The notes: generated by a model not told the origin, from the sequence alone. A stretch of DNA of 44,956 nt from an uncultured Clostridia bacterium (GCA_944380885.1 CALWIZ010000018.1:1-44956), one strand, 5' to 3'. Counted from the first letter of the stretch, positions 17,899 through 28,018 are shown. A program made the numbers and translations.

Positions 17899-20107
17899 TA
17901 TTAACACTCTTTTCTTTTGTGATTATAAAATAGGTTGCCGGATACTCTTCCCTCCGGTATTTAACGGTTATTCCCGCCTTCATAAGAACGTCTCCGGTAA
18001 CTCCGGTCAGAATCTGTCTTCCGGCTTCCGACACATTATAACGCGCGCCGCTCAAAAGACCTGAAAGCCTCAGCACCGCCGGACAGTTATTAGGAGAAAA
18101 ATGTCTCTGTACCGCGCCGACAAACGCCGTATCGCCATTTTCCGACACATATGCCCACGCAGCTATATCATTTTTATTCGGGTCGTTAAGACGGCAATAT
18201 CTGCCTTTAAGGAACAAATCAGCATATTCCCTGTAAAAATCGGTCTGCCTGAGTATTTCTTTTCTCTCTTCCGGTGACAGCAGCGTAACATTAAGCTCAT
18301 AGCCGAACGCTCCGGTCATAGCGGTTATCCAGCGTGTTTCAAGAGGCATGGAACGCTCTGTCTGATGGCTTTTTGCCGGCGAGACATGCGCGCTTACAGC
18401 CGACATCGGATATCCGAACGATGTATTGTACTGAATAAAAAGACGGTCTACCGCGTCGCTGTTATCGCTGCACCATATCTGTGGAAAATAATATAGCATT
18501 CCCGCGTCAAAACGTCCGCCGCCGCTCGCACAGCCCTCAAAAAGCACATTGCTGAAATCTGTAGTCAGCCTGTCAAGCAGACCGTAAAGTCCTAAAACAT
18601 ACCGGTGATACAGCTCGCCCTGCCTGTCAGGAGGCAGCTTTGCCGAATACACATCGGTAAGCGGACGGTTCATATCCCATTTAACATACTCTATATTAGC
18701 CGACGACAGAACAGCTGAAATACTGTTGTACAGGTATTCGCATACCTCCGGGCGCGACATATCAAGCACAAGCTGATTGCGGCACTCAGCCGGAGTTCTT
18801 CCGGGGCACTGAAGGCACCAGTCGGGATGAGCGCGGTAAAGGTCGCTGTCACGCGATATCATTTCCGGCTCGAACCACAGTCCGAATTTAAGTCCGCGCT
18901 CATTTACGCCGGCGGCGAGATTGGCAAGTGTTCCGCCGAGCTTTTTCTCATTCGGAACCCAGTCGCCAAGGCTGCAGTTATCGGTATTCCTTTTACCGAA
19001 CCAGCCGTCGTCAAGCACCAGCATTTCTATTCCGCAGTCCGACGCGGCGTCAGCAAGAGACATCAGCTTATCATAATCAAAGTCGTATATCAGCGCCTCC
19101 CAGCTGTTCAGAAGAACCGGCCGGCGTTTAAGGCTGTAACTTCCACGGCAGATATGCTCTCTTATTATTCTGTGAAAATTGTCGGAAAGCCTCGTAAATC
19201 CGTAGCTGCTGTAAGATATCACCGCCTCCGGTGTACAGAAAGTCTCCCCGTTATCAAGCCGCCACGAAAAGCCGTACGGATGAATTCCTGCCGTTACCCT
19301 TGCGTTCCCATGCGGCTCAAGCTCTGCCGAAGCCGTAAAATTGCCGCTGTATATCAGCATTACTCCCATGCAGTCTCCGTTTTTTTCATCGGTGTTTTTC
19401 CCGCACATAACGATAAAAGGGTTTGACGAATGTCCGGATAAACCCTGTACGCTTTCAGATGACAGCTTTCCCTGTGTAAGAGGCGTACGTATAAGCTCAC
19501 GCTCCATAAGCGCGCGTCCCATAAAACGCACCAAATCATATTCCCTGCCGCCGTATATATCGACGCAACAGCTTAAAGCCGATTTAAGAACAACCGGTTT
19601 GGGTTCTTTATTCAGGATATATGCCGAGCGTGTTATGGAATCTGTATCTTCAGAAACCGAATAAACAAGCGTTACATAAAAATCCTTTACCGTATCTTTA
19701 AGCGTAATTTCAAGAACCTGTATATCCTTTTCTCCCGCAAACGCGGAGGGCATACCCTCAATAGGCTGTTTTCCGCTGTAAATACGGTAAGCGCTGTATC
19801 TTAAATCAAGCGCGCGTGAGCCGTCGGCAAAAATCACGTCAAGACAAGGCGTCCTGTAATCTCCCGTTCCGGAAGCCGGGTATTCCAGCATAAGCATATT
19901 CGGTGACAGTGTGCCGGGCGGAAGATCCATAGGTTCCGGACAGTATATATTAGCGTTATAAGTATACACTGATTCGGCGGTGCCTTCAAGCCTTTCGCCA
20001 TAATAAAGGTGAACAAGGTAATCCCCTTTTCCTATCTGCATCTGATATGTAGTTCCCGCCGTATCAAGGGAAAACACTCTTTTATCTTCAAAATATGTGA
20101 TTGACAT
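17891..20107 (-). CDS. GH36 alpha-galactosidase
   Basis: 738 residues, cytoplasmic. Beta-sandwich N-terminal domain, then a (beta/alpha)8 barrel with LNSWEALIYDFD, VLDDGWFGKRN, GLWFEPEMIS, nucleophile YVKWDMNR (Asp478), FEGCASGGGRFD and acid/base CSDNSDA (Asp548). These are the standard GH36 motifs of the bacterial AgaA/RafA type. It removes terminal alpha-galactose from imported oligosaccharides. It comes 22 bases after the second permease pair and overlaps the next gene by eight bases, so import and cleavage are coupled. Length and motifs are complete. Confidence 0.94.
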   Translation of the reverse strand: MSITYFEDKRVFSLDTAGTTYQMQIGKGDYLVHLYYGERLEGTAESVYTYNANIYCPEPMDLPPGTLSPNMLMLEYPASGTGDYRTPCLDVIFADGSRALDLRYSAYRIYSGKQPIEGMPSAFAGEKDIQVLEITLKDTVKDFYVTLVYSVSEDTDSITRSAYILNKEPKPVVLKSALSCCVDIYGGREYDLVRFMGRALMERELIRTPLTQGKLSSESVQGLSGHSSNPFIVMCGKNTDEKNGDCMGVMLIYSGNFTASAELEPHGNARVTAGIHPYGFSWRLDNGETFCTPEAVISYSSYGFTRLSDNFHRIIREHICRGSYSLKRRPVLLNSWEALIYDFDYDKLMSLADAASDCGIEMLVLDDGWFGKRNTDNCSLGDWVPNEKKLGGTLANLAAGVNERGLKFGLWFEPEMISRDSDLYRAHPDWCLQCPGRTPAECRNQLVLDMSRPEVCEYLYNSISAVLSSANIEYVKWDMNRPLTDVYSAKLPPDRQGELYHRYVLGLYGLLDRLTTDFSNVLFEGCASGGGRFDAGMLYYFPQIWCSDNSDAVDRLFIQYNTSFGYPMSAVSAHVSPAKSHQTERSMPLETRWITAMTGAFGYELNVTLLSPEERKEILRQTDFYREYADLFLKGRYCRLNDPNKNDIAAWAYVSENGDTAFVGAVQRHFSPNNCPAVLRLSGLLSGARYNVSEAGRQILTGVTGDVLMKAGITVKYRREEYPATYFIITKEKSVNNE

Positions 20108-20129
20108 TATTACTCCCCAAAATTATGTA

Positions 20130-21059
20130 TTATTCCACAAGACCCGACCGCTCAACGCCTTCCACAAATTTACGCTGCATAATGATATAGAAAACAAACA
20201 GCGGTATAAGGCAGATAGTTGTAGCCGCCATAACGGTTCCTTTGTGATATATTACGGTATTCGTAAGCGCCGACAAACCTGAGCTTACGTCGTTCTGCAT
20301 TGTTGAAAGCTGGTCTGAAAGTATCGACAGCATCTGAGGAAGCATAAATTTACTGTACGAGGTAAGGTAAATTGACGGCTCGTACGAATCGTTGAAATGC
20401 CACACCACAGAAAGCAGAAGACATACCGCCATTGTGGCTCCGGTTGTCGGAAGCACTATTCTGAAAAATGTTTTTATAGGTCCGCAGCCTTCAATCGATG
20501 CCGCTTCCTCTATAGACTTAGGTATTCTCAGAAAATACTGACGGAAAATGAATATGAATATTCCTCCGCGCAGACCGAAACCGAAAAACGACGGAATTAC
20601 CATCGGCAGAATCGAATCTGTCATATGCAGATTGGTATAGATTATATAAGACGGAATAATTATAGTCTGTGTAGGTATGAGAATGGACAGCACAACAATT
20701 CCGAAAAGCGCGTTTCTAAGCGGAAAGCGGAAGCGCGCGAAGCCGTAAGCCACAAGCGAGCAGGAAATTATATGTCCCGCGGTTGCCGCCGCTGTTTCGA
20801 TAATGGAATTCGCGCCGGTTCTCCAGATATTCAGCGCCTCGAGCGCGAGCTTATAATTCTGAATCGTAGGTTCGTGCGGTATCCATTTTACCGTATTGTT
20901 GGAAATGTCATTATAGCTCTTGAACGAATCGACAAGCATGCTGATAAAAGGATAAACAAAAACAAACGCCAGTCCCGTAAGCAGCAGATAAACCATAAGG
21001 CGGAAAAGGAACGATGATACATCCGATTTTTTCAAAGACGGCTTATTAACCGATTTCAT
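20130..21059 (-). CDS. Carbohydrate ABC importer permease, MalG type (pair 2)
   Basis: 309 residues with six predicted membrane helices, the first at about residues 20-42 (LMVYLLLTGLAFVFVYPFIS). The cytoplasmic EAA loop reads EEAASIEGCGPIKTFFRIVLP. The C-terminal FVEGVERSGLVE is typical of CUT1 MalG-like subunits. It partners the MalF-type subunit 13 bases upstream. No ATPase gene is present in the window, so it probably uses a shared MsmX-like ATPase coded elsewhere. Confidence 0.92.
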   Translation of the reverse strand: MKSVNKPSLKKSDVSSFLFRLMVYLLLTGLAFVFVYPFISMLVDSFKSYNDISNNTVKWIPHEPTIQNYKLALEALNIWRTGANSIIETAAATAGHIISCSLVAYGFARFRFPLRNALFGIVVLSILIPTQTIIIPSYIIYTNLHMTDSILPMVIPSFFGFGLRGGIFIFIFRQYFLRIPKSIEEAASIEGCGPIKTFFRIVLPTTGATMAVCLLLSVVWHFNDSYEPSIYLTSYSKFMLPQMLSILSDQLSTMQNDVSSGLSALTNTVIYHKGTVMAATTICLIPLFVFYIIMQRKFVEGVERSGLVE

Positions 21060-21072
21060 AGCATCTCTCCTC

Positions 21073-21951
21073 CTATTCCCTGACCTTATTTACAAAAGGC
21101 CGCATTATTACGAAAATTATTCCGACAAGTAAAATCGCCCAGACAAAAAACAGCCAACTCATTGCCGAGGCGTTTTCAAACTGACTGTTCTGGAAGCCTA
21201 TGTTCTGTATATGCTTGAAAAGCAGATCGTCCGCACCGACAAAGCTGTCTACCACCGTGTATACCAGATTAAGCAGTATATTCGGCGTCATCATCGGGAA
21301 TGTTATTAGCCAGAACATCTCCCATTCGGTTGCCGAGTCAACACGCGCCGCCTCATAAAGGCTCGGCGCTATGCTCTGAAGCGCGGAAAGATAAATTATT
21401 ATCTGCACGCCGCATTTCCAAAGAACGGAAGAAATAATCGTAAGAAAATCAGTGACAAACTTTGTGGCTTTTTCACCGAGAAAGATTTTTACCTCCATCG
21501 GAAGAAGCACATTCTGCGCCGTTTCCATCGCTTCTCCCTGAACGCCCTGTGAAACAAGCTGAGACATTATAAATCCGGAGCCTAATATTACAGGCAGGAA
21601 AAACACCACACGGAAAACCGTGCGCCCCTTAAATTTACGGTTGAGCAGAATGGCGATGAAAATCGAGAAAATATTTATAAGCGGCACCTGATAAAGCATT
21701 TCACGGCATTTTGTAAGAAAATGCTTTACATACCACGTATCGGTCTGGATTATTTCCTTATAGTGCGATATTCCTGCCCATTCAACCTTATAGTCGGTCA
21801 TATTTATAACATTTACAAAGCTGAGCTGAAGGGACCTGAAAATAGGAAACGCGAAAAATACGCATACCCCTATGATCCACGGAGAAATGAAAAGCAGACC
21901 GGTAAGCGCTTCACGCCGGCGAGCCGCCGAGCTTAAAAGGTTCTTTTTCAT
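21073..21951 (-). CDS. Sugar ABC importer permease, MalF type (pair 2)
   Basis: 292 residues, six predicted membrane helices, beginning with a basic stretch and GLLFISPWIIGVCVFFAFPI. The EAA loop is YEAARVDSATEWEMFWLITFP. The start codon overlaps the DUF5696 stop in TGATG, so the two are translationally coupled. Together with the MalG-type subunit it forms the channel of the second CUT1 importer of this locus. It has no adjacent solute-binding protein; the binding proteins lie 5-17 kb upstream in the same run of genes. Confidence 0.92.
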   Translation of the reverse strand: MKKNLLSSAARRREALTGLLFISPWIIGVCVFFAFPIFRSLQLSFVNVINMTDYKVEWAGISHYKEIIQTDTWYVKHFLTKCREMLYQVPLINIFSIFIAILLNRKFKGRTVFRVVFFLPVILGSGFIMSQLVSQGVQGEAMETAQNVLLPMEVKIFLGEKATKFVTDFLTIISSVLWKCGVQIIIYLSALQSIAPSLYEAARVDSATEWEMFWLITFPMMTPNILLNLVYTVVDSFVGADDLLFKHIQNIGFQNSQFENASAMSWLFFVWAILLVGIIFVIMRPFVNKVRE

Positions 21952-24125
21952 CAGTTCTTTCCTCCGATCACTACATAATCCTCAGCCGGAACGGCAACAC
22001 CGTCCGCAATCTGTTCTTCAGACGAATAATTTATTATTATACTGCTGCCGTTATCATACTTTACTCTTACTAAATCATCACTTAAATATTCATGCGAAAC
22101 CATAACGCTTCCGGCCGTAAAGGCGAGCTTTCCGGAAAATTCCTCGGCACATTCCGCCGCGGTTTCTATCCACTGCTCATAATCCGTAGCGTAGGCGTCG
22201 GTAACATATGTGTTCTTCATAAGATCCGCCGAAGCGTAAGTAAGCACGAAATAAGGCTCGCTTCCGTATTCAATCCATTTCAGCTTTTCGGTCTGATAGT
22301 CAGACGCCATATTCCCGGGCACTGTTCCGCAGTAAGGTACAGAGCCGTGCACTATCATCTGATAAAACGGAATAGCGCATGTCATAGCGGAGTTGCCTGA
22401 ATTGCTTTCGGGCAAATCGTAAAGCACCGAAGCGTTTTTGAGCATATAGGCGTTTCCGCCCTGAACGGCGGCAGACACCGATTCATCGAGCGCAGCGGCA
22501 GCCAATCCCGAAAGCGCAGCGGCAGCCTGCGTGCGGTTAATCTCACGTCCGCTCTGATAATCATCATAAAGATAATATCCGCTCTTTTCAAACGCCACAC
22601 CGTATGCGGAAAGATTCTTTATATAAGAAAGCCTTTTTCCGGTAAATTCCGCAAGCTCTTTAAGCGGATTTCTCAGAAACTCCGAATAGTCGCTGTTGCT
22701 TATCGGCTGTTTCATCTCGTTGTAAACCGCCTGCGAATTTTTATTAAATCCCTTGCCATCAGAAGAGGCGGTTATATAATCCACCGCGAGATAGCACTCC
22801 GTTCCCTCTTCTTCAAGCCATTCATTAAGCTCTTTAAGACCCGACTTTCCACCGAGTTTACCTGAAACACTGTCTCCGGACGGATTGAGTCCGTATCCTC
22901 CGCTTTGCCATCCGAGGAGATACAGCCTCAGCGATTTGCGCTGCACTTGAGTAAATTCTTCTGTTATTTCCTGTGCCTGCTCAAAGGTCGTAAGCTTTTT
23001 GAAAGCGGAGCCGATACCCGTATTTTCCATAGCGCCCATAATAAGCTGTATATTTACTCTGTTCCCGCTTATTTCACGCTCGGGAAGATATTTTTCCTCA
23101 ATCATAAACTCCCTTATAAGCATTGCGATATCGCTGTATGTAAGCGTGCTCCCGCCGTCTTCGGTAAAGAAATACTGAACGGCGAAATTTGAAGCTGATA
23201 TTTCCTTTTCCGTCTCGTTTATCTCCACTCCGCTCGGTGAAGTATACGAATAGCTTTTCCTGTACATACATGAAACATATACCCGGTTAAGTCCCCCTCC
23301 GAAGCCTTTGGGAGAAAGCGTCAGATAACAGTTGCTGTCGCCCTCGGTAACATATCCGGAAACAGCCTTGCTGCCGTCTGAAATGCCGAAAGCCGGTATC
23401 ATTATATATTGCTCTCCCTGCCTGATGCTTTCTTCCACGCTGTCAAGGTCAAACGAGCTGTCAAAATAAAACGAGGTGGAAACCGGCCCTGACTGTGTGC
23501 CCTTATCGGCAAATCGGTAAAGTGAGCCGCTGCCGTCAGGATAAACGATAAAGCCGTTTTCGCTGTCGTCCGCCGCTCCGAGTGTCGGGAAAACAGAAAG
23601 ATTATATATTCCCCATTCTCCTTTTTCCATTATGCTGTCGACCGGAACCCGTATTTTAAGCCCGTACTTGTTAAGCCAAAGCTCTACTGTGATCCCGAGT
23701 GAATAATCCTTTAAATAAATACCCAGCGCCACTCCGTTTTTCAGAGCCTTGCAGGCAAGCGAATATTCGCTGTCTGACAGATTGAAAACATCGTTTTTAC
23801 CGTTGAAATCCGTACAGCCTATCTGAAGAAAATTCTCGGTACCGTCCTCTGAAAGTGTGGAAAAGCTCTCGCCTGTAGTATTATCAACAAGCCGTATTTC
23901 AAAAGGTTCGGCAATATAAATCAGAGAGTATCTTCCCTCTGTACCGAGTGTGGTTTCTCCCGTTTCCGGCAGATTTGTATCAAGATATTCGGGCGCATCC
24001 GTATCGGTTTTGCCGAGCAGCGAATAGTCCGTTTCGGAGCTGAACTTCATAACAGCGAGGGTTCCTACCGTAATCGCCGCCGCGAGCGCAACCGCGGCGG
24101 CTGCTATAATCTTTTTTCTTTTCAT
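21951..24125 (-). CDS. DUF5696-type exported protein
   Basis: 724 residues. The N-terminus (KRKK followed by IIAAAAVALAAAITVGTLAV) is a membrane anchor or uncleaved signal. The long extracytoplasmic part (RYSLIYIAEPFEIRLVDN, GIYNLSVFPTLGAA, NGFIVYPDGSGSLYRF) resembles DUF5696 proteins, known from Firmicutes carbohydrate loci beside ABC permeases and of unknown function. Its middle (IQLIMGAMENTG, LYLLGWQSGGYG, CYLAVDYITA) has alternating strands and helices that could be a glycosidase-like barrel, though I see no firm catalytic pair. AAGGGG lies ten bases before the ATG. It sits between the YIP1-type gene and permease pair 2. Confidence 0.75.
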   Translation of the reverse strand: MKRKKIIAAAAVALAAAITVGTLAVMKFSSETDYSLLGKTDTDAPEYLDTNLPETGETTLGTEGRYSLIYIAEPFEIRLVDNTTGESFSTLSEDGTENFLQIGCTDFNGKNDVFNLSDSEYSLACKALKNGVALGIYLKDYSLGITVELWLNKYGLKIRVPVDSIMEKGEWGIYNLSVFPTLGAADDSENGFIVYPDGSGSLYRFADKGTQSGPVSTSFYFDSSFDLDSVEESIRQGEQYIMIPAFGISDGSKAVSGYVTEGDSNCYLTLSPKGFGGGLNRVYVSCMYRKSYSYTSPSGVEINETEKEISASNFAVQYFFTEDGGSTLTYSDIAMLIREFMIEEKYLPEREISGNRVNIQLIMGAMENTGIGSAFKKLTTFEQAQEITEEFTQVQRKSLRLYLLGWQSGGYGLNPSGDSVSGKLGGKSGLKELNEWLEEEGTECYLAVDYITASSDGKGFNKNSQAVYNEMKQPISNSDYSEFLRNPLKELAEFTGKRLSYIKNLSAYGVAFEKSGYYLYDDYQSGREINRTQAAAALSGLAAAALDESVSAAVQGGNAYMLKNASVLYDLPESNSGNSAMTCAIPFYQMIVHGSVPYCGTVPGNMASDYQTEKLKWIEYGSEPYFVLTYASADLMKNTYVTDAYATDYEQWIETAAECAEEFSGKLAFTAGSVMVSHEYLSDDLVRVKYDNGSSIIINYSSEEQIADGVAVPAEDYVVIGGKN

Positions 24126-24143
24126 CGCAGATTTCCCCTTTTG

Positions 24144-24764
24144 CTACCTCATAAAGAAATTCAATTCCGATATTATTTCCTGCACAAACAGTACTATCTG
24201 GCTGTCCAGCGCGAACGCCAGCATGGTAACGCACAGGATAAGAAACATAGTAACTATTATGAGCAATGAAAAAAACACGGCTTTTCCGAATCCGATATTA
24301 TTGCTTTCCATAAAGGTGAGAAAAAGCAAAACTATCACCCAGCCGAACATAAAAATTTCAGCGGCGTTGTAAAAGCCCGACTCAGAGTACGAAAGCACCC
24401 GCGAAACCGCCGTCAGCACGGGCTGAAGGACAATATACGGCATCATACTGAAAACGCTCAGCGTAAGAGTTTCGGTAAATGTGGATTCGCCGCCCATTAT
24501 GGTCATAAAACCGTAGCAGGCAACTGACCACAGCAGAACCGGAAGCAGTATGAACGCCAGTTCAAGCAGAAGATTTATATTTCCCGGGGAAACCGAGGAT
24601 ACGGTATAATTCACTCCGTACACCGCAAGAATCCTGACCGCCGCGCACAGTAGAAGCGGAATAAGCATCGCTCCCGCCGGAATATGTTTTCTGTGCCTTT
24701 TTATAAGCGTTACCATTTCTATAGGATGGAACAGCATCATAACAGCGCATTGCAGCCACCACAT
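24144..24764 (-). CDS. YIP1-family integral membrane protein
   Basis: 206 residues, mostly hydrophobic, with about five membrane spans (for example AMLIPLLLCAAVRILAVYG and MFGWVIVLLFLTFM). The N-terminus MLFHPIEMVTLIKRHRK is the cytosolic lead typical of YIP1-domain bacterial proteins. Function unknown. The start codon follows the NHL-repeat gene stop with no gap and has GGAGGTGAGGAG upstream, so both are made together. Conserved placement beside NHL and DUF5696 genes suggests one membrane complex (inference). Confidence 0.75.
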   Translation of the reverse strand: MWWLQCAVMMLFHPIEMVTLIKRHRKHIPAGAMLIPLLLCAAVRILAVYGVNYTVSSVSPGNINLLLELAFILLPVLLWSVACYGFMTIMGGESTFTETLTLSVFSMMPYIVLQPVLTAVSRVLSYSESGFYNAAEIFMFGWVIVLLFLTFMESNNIGFGKAVFFSLLIIVTMFLILCVTMLAFALDSQIVLFVQEIISELNFFMR

Positions 24765-26204
24765 TTACTCCTCACCTCCAGAATACCACAGCCTTTTTCT
24801 CATACGGGCTATATAGCCTCTGCCGAAACGTATAAGCAGAACTACAAGCACTATAAGCACCAAAACAGCTATTGACACCGCGGCAAAATGCTCTTTAAAA
24901 AACAAATAACGGATTTTTGAAAACGCTTCTCCGTAATTTTCACGGTCATCACCCTTATAGAATTCATCCGCCGCGGTTTCATAGTTGCCGTTTTTATACT
25001 CTATCTCACCTATTTTCTGACGGGCAAGCGTATAACCGGCGTTTTTATCCCGGACTTCCTGCCATTTCTCATACGATTCTGAATATTTTCCGCTCTGATA
25101 AAGCGCGACAGCGCTGTGAACGTTTTTCATAAAATCGGTCGCTTCAAAAACCTGTATGCGTCCGAGCGAGGAATCAAGGGTAACAAGTGAATCGTCCCCG
25201 TTTATTACTATGGAACTTATAATTTCAAACTGGCTGTTTCCCGAGCCCTTGCCGCCGAAAGCGCCGAGCAGATTTCCCTCGTCGTCATACTGATATATAC
25301 AGCCGGTATTCTGCTCCGACACAAATATTATCCCGCTGCTGTTTACCGCAATATCGGTAAATATCGGCGTAACTGCGGAGCCGTCGCTGTTATACGATGT
25401 CTCACCGTAATCGCCGGAAGGGTAAATATTCTTGCCCACCGTGTTTATAACGCTTATACGCTGACTGTCGCTCAATCCCACGGCGTAAAGTCTGCCTTCC
25501 TCACCGAAGCAGAAATTGGTATACGGGTCGGGAGCGCGCTTTTCGGTCTGCATTTTTTGCTTTTCTGTTGCGAACTTTCGGAAGAAATAGTCCCAGAGAT
25601 CAAAGCCAACCTCATTGTCGCCTATATATCCCCTGAAGCGGTTGAGCGCGTCAATGCGCATAAACTGTCTGCCCTGAATGACGTATAAATTTTTGCTTAT
25701 AGGGTCAAACTCAACCTTTGACGGAGCAAAAAATTCCACATCGTAAAGCAGTTCCGATTCAGGCTTTACAAAGCTCTCTGCGTATTCGCCCGACGGGGTG
25801 AAATGCACCACCCTCGCATTGCCGGTATCCGCTATATAAATATCGCCGTCACTGTCGGTAGAAACTCCCGACGGCTCCGAAAAGGCAATACCGTCAGCTT
25901 CGGTAAATTCCGCGACTACCTTGAAATCCTTATCAAGCCTTAGAACCCTGTTGTTGCCCGTATCCGCAATAAAATAAAAGCCGTTGTCATCATAAAACAA
26001 GTCCTGCGGATTGTTGAGTGAGTCATACGTGCCGCCCTCGAAAGAGGAAACGATTTTCTCAACCTCAAACGGCACCGGAATGGTCACACGGCTGCCGTCA
26101 TCAAGAATAAAGCCGCTGCTGACCGGCATGAGGGCATTTACACAAACAGCCGACAATGATGTTATAATAAAAACAAATATAATTACAGCCGTTTTTTTAA
26201 GCAT
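24765..26204 (-). CDS. Extracytoplasmic NHL-repeat beta-propeller with C-terminal membrane anchor
   Basis: 479 residues. Signal-like helix at 1-25. Residues about 60-350 hold NHL repeats, seen in NPQDLFYDDNGFYFIADTGN, EPSGVSTDSDGDIYIADTGN and TDIAVNSSGIIFVSEQNTG. Residues about 355-420 are helical and tetratricopeptide-like (AVALYQSGKYSESYEKWQEV, EYKNGNYETAADEFYKG). A membrane span near 435-455 and a basic tail (RMRKRLW) follow. The propeller would lie outside the cell, held by the C-terminal span. It may bind glycan or organise the transporter (inference). It follows the first permease pair by 14 bases. Confidence 0.8.
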   Translation of the reverse strand: MLKKTAVIIFVFIITSLSAVCVNALMPVSSGFILDDGSRVTIPVPFEVEKIVSSFEGGTYDSLNNPQDLFYDDNGFYFIADTGNNRVLRLDKDFKVVAEFTEADGIAFSEPSGVSTDSDGDIYIADTGNARVVHFTPSGEYAESFVKPESELLYDVEFFAPSKVEFDPISKNLYVIQGRQFMRIDALNRFRGYIGDNEVGFDLWDYFFRKFATEKQKMQTEKRAPDPYTNFCFGEEGRLYAVGLSDSQRISVINTVGKNIYPSGDYGETSYNSDGSAVTPIFTDIAVNSSGIIFVSEQNTGCIYQYDDEGNLLGAFGGKGSGNSQFEIISSIVINGDDSLVTLDSSLGRIQVFEATDFMKNVHSAVALYQSGKYSESYEKWQEVRDKNAGYTLARQKIGEIEYKNGNYETAADEFYKGDDRENYGEAFSKIRYLFFKEHFAAVSIAVLVLIVLVVLLIRFGRGYIARMRKRLWYSGGEE

Positions 26205-26218
26205 ACTGTTTCCCCTCC

Positions 26219-27100
26219 CTACTTAATGCCGGAATAAGCCATAGTGGCGATAACGCGCCGCTGCATAAGAGTATAAATAATAATGGTTGGAACGGTTGAA
26301 AGAAAAGTCGCCGCCGCCATCGCGCCCGCTCTCGCGAGAGTCGCGCCGCTGCCGATAGACTGAAGCGCAAGCGGAAGAGTACGCATAGCGTCGTCCGTTA
26401 TGTAAACAAGAGGCGCGAACGAATCGTTCCAGCTTGATATAAACGTGAAAACGACAAGCGTGCTGCACGCCGGCTTCATAAACGGAAAGACTATCCGCGA
26501 AAATATTTTCCATTCGCTTGCCCCGTCAAGCCGTGCCGCCTCAAGCAGAGCGTCGGGGAGCTGGTCGCAGAACTGTTTTACGAAGAAAAATCCGAAGGCT
26601 CCCGCCACTTTCGGTATTATCAGTGACATATAGGTGTTCATCAGCCCGAGTGAGTTTATCACCATATAGTTCGGTATGGTGGCAAGCGTGGTCGGAAACA
26701 TCAGCGTCGCGACTATAACATTGAATATCAGCCCTTTAAAAGGCAAATCCAGCTTTACAAGGCTATAGGCTCCTATTGATGAAACAAGTATAGTAAGGAA
26801 TACCGTTACCGCAGCGACGAACACGCTGTTCATAACATATCTGAGGAACGGAACCGAGCTGCTTGAAGTGGCGAAAAGCAGATCGCGGAAATTGTCAAGG
26901 GTAGGATTCCTCACAAAGAATATCGGAGGGAACCTCAGCAGCTCATCGAGCGGCTTGAACGCCGTGGAAATAACATATATAAGCGGAAGCGCGGTAAATG
27001 CCACCATAAGCAGCACAAGAAGATAGACGAAAACACGTGAAGCGGAAATTGTCAGGTGAAAACGGCCGAGCCGTAAGTGAAGTCCTTTTGTTACTTTCAT
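26219..27100 (-). CDS. Carbohydrate ABC importer permease, MalG type (pair 1)
   Basis: 293 residues with six membrane helices. The EAA loop reads LEAARLDGASEWKIFSRIVFP, and the C-terminus RRVIATMAYSGIK is the usual MalG-type ending. It partners the MalF-type gene 15 bases upstream. It differs clearly from the pair-2 MalG protein, so the locus carries two distinct importers and not a recent duplication. Confidence 0.93.
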   Translation of the reverse strand: MKVTKGLHLRLGRFHLTISASRVFVYLLVLLMVAFTALPLIYVISTAFKPLDELLRFPPIFFVRNPTLDNFRDLLFATSSSSVPFLRYVMNSVFVAAVTVFLTILVSSIGAYSLVKLDLPFKGLIFNVIVATLMFPTTLATIPNYMVINSLGLMNTYMSLIIPKVAGAFGFFFVKQFCDQLPDALLEAARLDGASEWKIFSRIVFPFMKPACSTLVVFTFISSWNDSFAPLVYITDDAMRTLPLALQSIGSGATLARAGAMAAATFLSTVPTIIIYTLMQRRVIATMAYSGIK

Positions 27101-27115
27101 AGATTCTACCTCCGC

Positions 27116-28018
27116 CTATTCGTCCTTGCTTGACAGCATGAACATTACGAGCTTTCCGAACAAAAACGTTATAAGGAAAAGAACGACCGAAACAGCCGCT
27201 GCATAACCCATCTCGTACCGTACAAACGCATAGTCGTAAACGTGAGCCACAAGGGTATGCGCCGCATAGTTGGAGGTTGGGAAGCCCGCGAAAGAGCTTA
27301 TAATATCAAACACGCCGAATGATCCGGCTATTGTATTTATTGCGCCGAACAGGAGCTGCGGCTTCATCTGCGGAAGAGTTATATAGAAAAGTTCCGCAAA
27401 CCTTCCCTTTATTCCGTCAATGGCACCGGCTTCGTAAAGCTCAGGATTGACATTCTGAAGCCCTGCCATAAACACCAGGAATCCTGTGCCCATTCCCATC
27501 CAGATCTGAATAAATATACATACCGGAAGTATAAGTTCAACATCCTGACTCCACAAAATCGGAGAGGATATAAGTCCCAGTTTCATCAGAGCGTTATTTA
27601 TTAGACCGTAGCTGTCGGACGAGAAGAAATAAAGCCAGATAACACCCATCGCTGTACCGCTGGTTATCGACGGCGCATAAAATGCAAGAGCAAAAATCGT
27701 CCTGCCTTTAAGGTCATTAAGCACCCACGCCATAACAAATGACATTATATAGCTTACGGGTCCCGCAATACAGGCAAATATCATCGTGTTTTTCAGCGCG
27801 AGCAGGAATATTTCATCATTCAGAAAAAGCTGCTTATAGTTGTTGAAGCCGACAAAATCCATTCGGTTCAGCAAATCGTAGTTTGTAAAGCTGTAAAAGA
27901 TCGACTGTACCACAGGCGCCAGCACAAACAAGCAGAAGAGTATAAAAAACGGCAGAAAAAACAATATTGCCAGCCCTCTGCTGCTCATACCTTTTCTCTT
28001 TTTAGTTACTGCGTTCAT
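27116..28018 (-). CDS. Sugar ABC importer permease, MalF type (pair 1)
   Basis: 300 residues with six membrane helices, the first being LAILFFLPFFILFCLFVLAP. The EAA-like loop is YEAGAIDGIKGRFAELFYITLP; its glycine in place of the second alanine is common. It starts ten bases after the large solute-binding protein gene, which points to that protein as its partner. Confidence 0.93.
   Translation of the reverse strand: MNAVTKKRKGMSSRGLAILFFLPFFILFCLFVLAPVVQSIFYSFTNYDLLNRMDFVGFNNYKQLFLNDEIFLLALKNTMIFACIAGPVSYIMSFVMAWVLNDLKGRTIFALAFYAPSITSGTAMGVIWLYFFSSDSYGLINNALMKLGLISSPILWSQDVELILPVCIFIQIWMGMGTGFLVFMAGLQNVNPELYEAGAIDGIKGRFAELFYITLPQMKPQLLFGAINTIAGSFGVFDIISSFAGFPTSNYAAHTLVAHVYDYAFVRYEMGYAAAVSVVLFLITFLFGKLVMFMLSSKDE

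Noticed and set aside
18827..19426. 199-codon plus-strand frame
   Set aside because: Antisense to the GH36 gene with basic, low-information sequence; a shadow frame.
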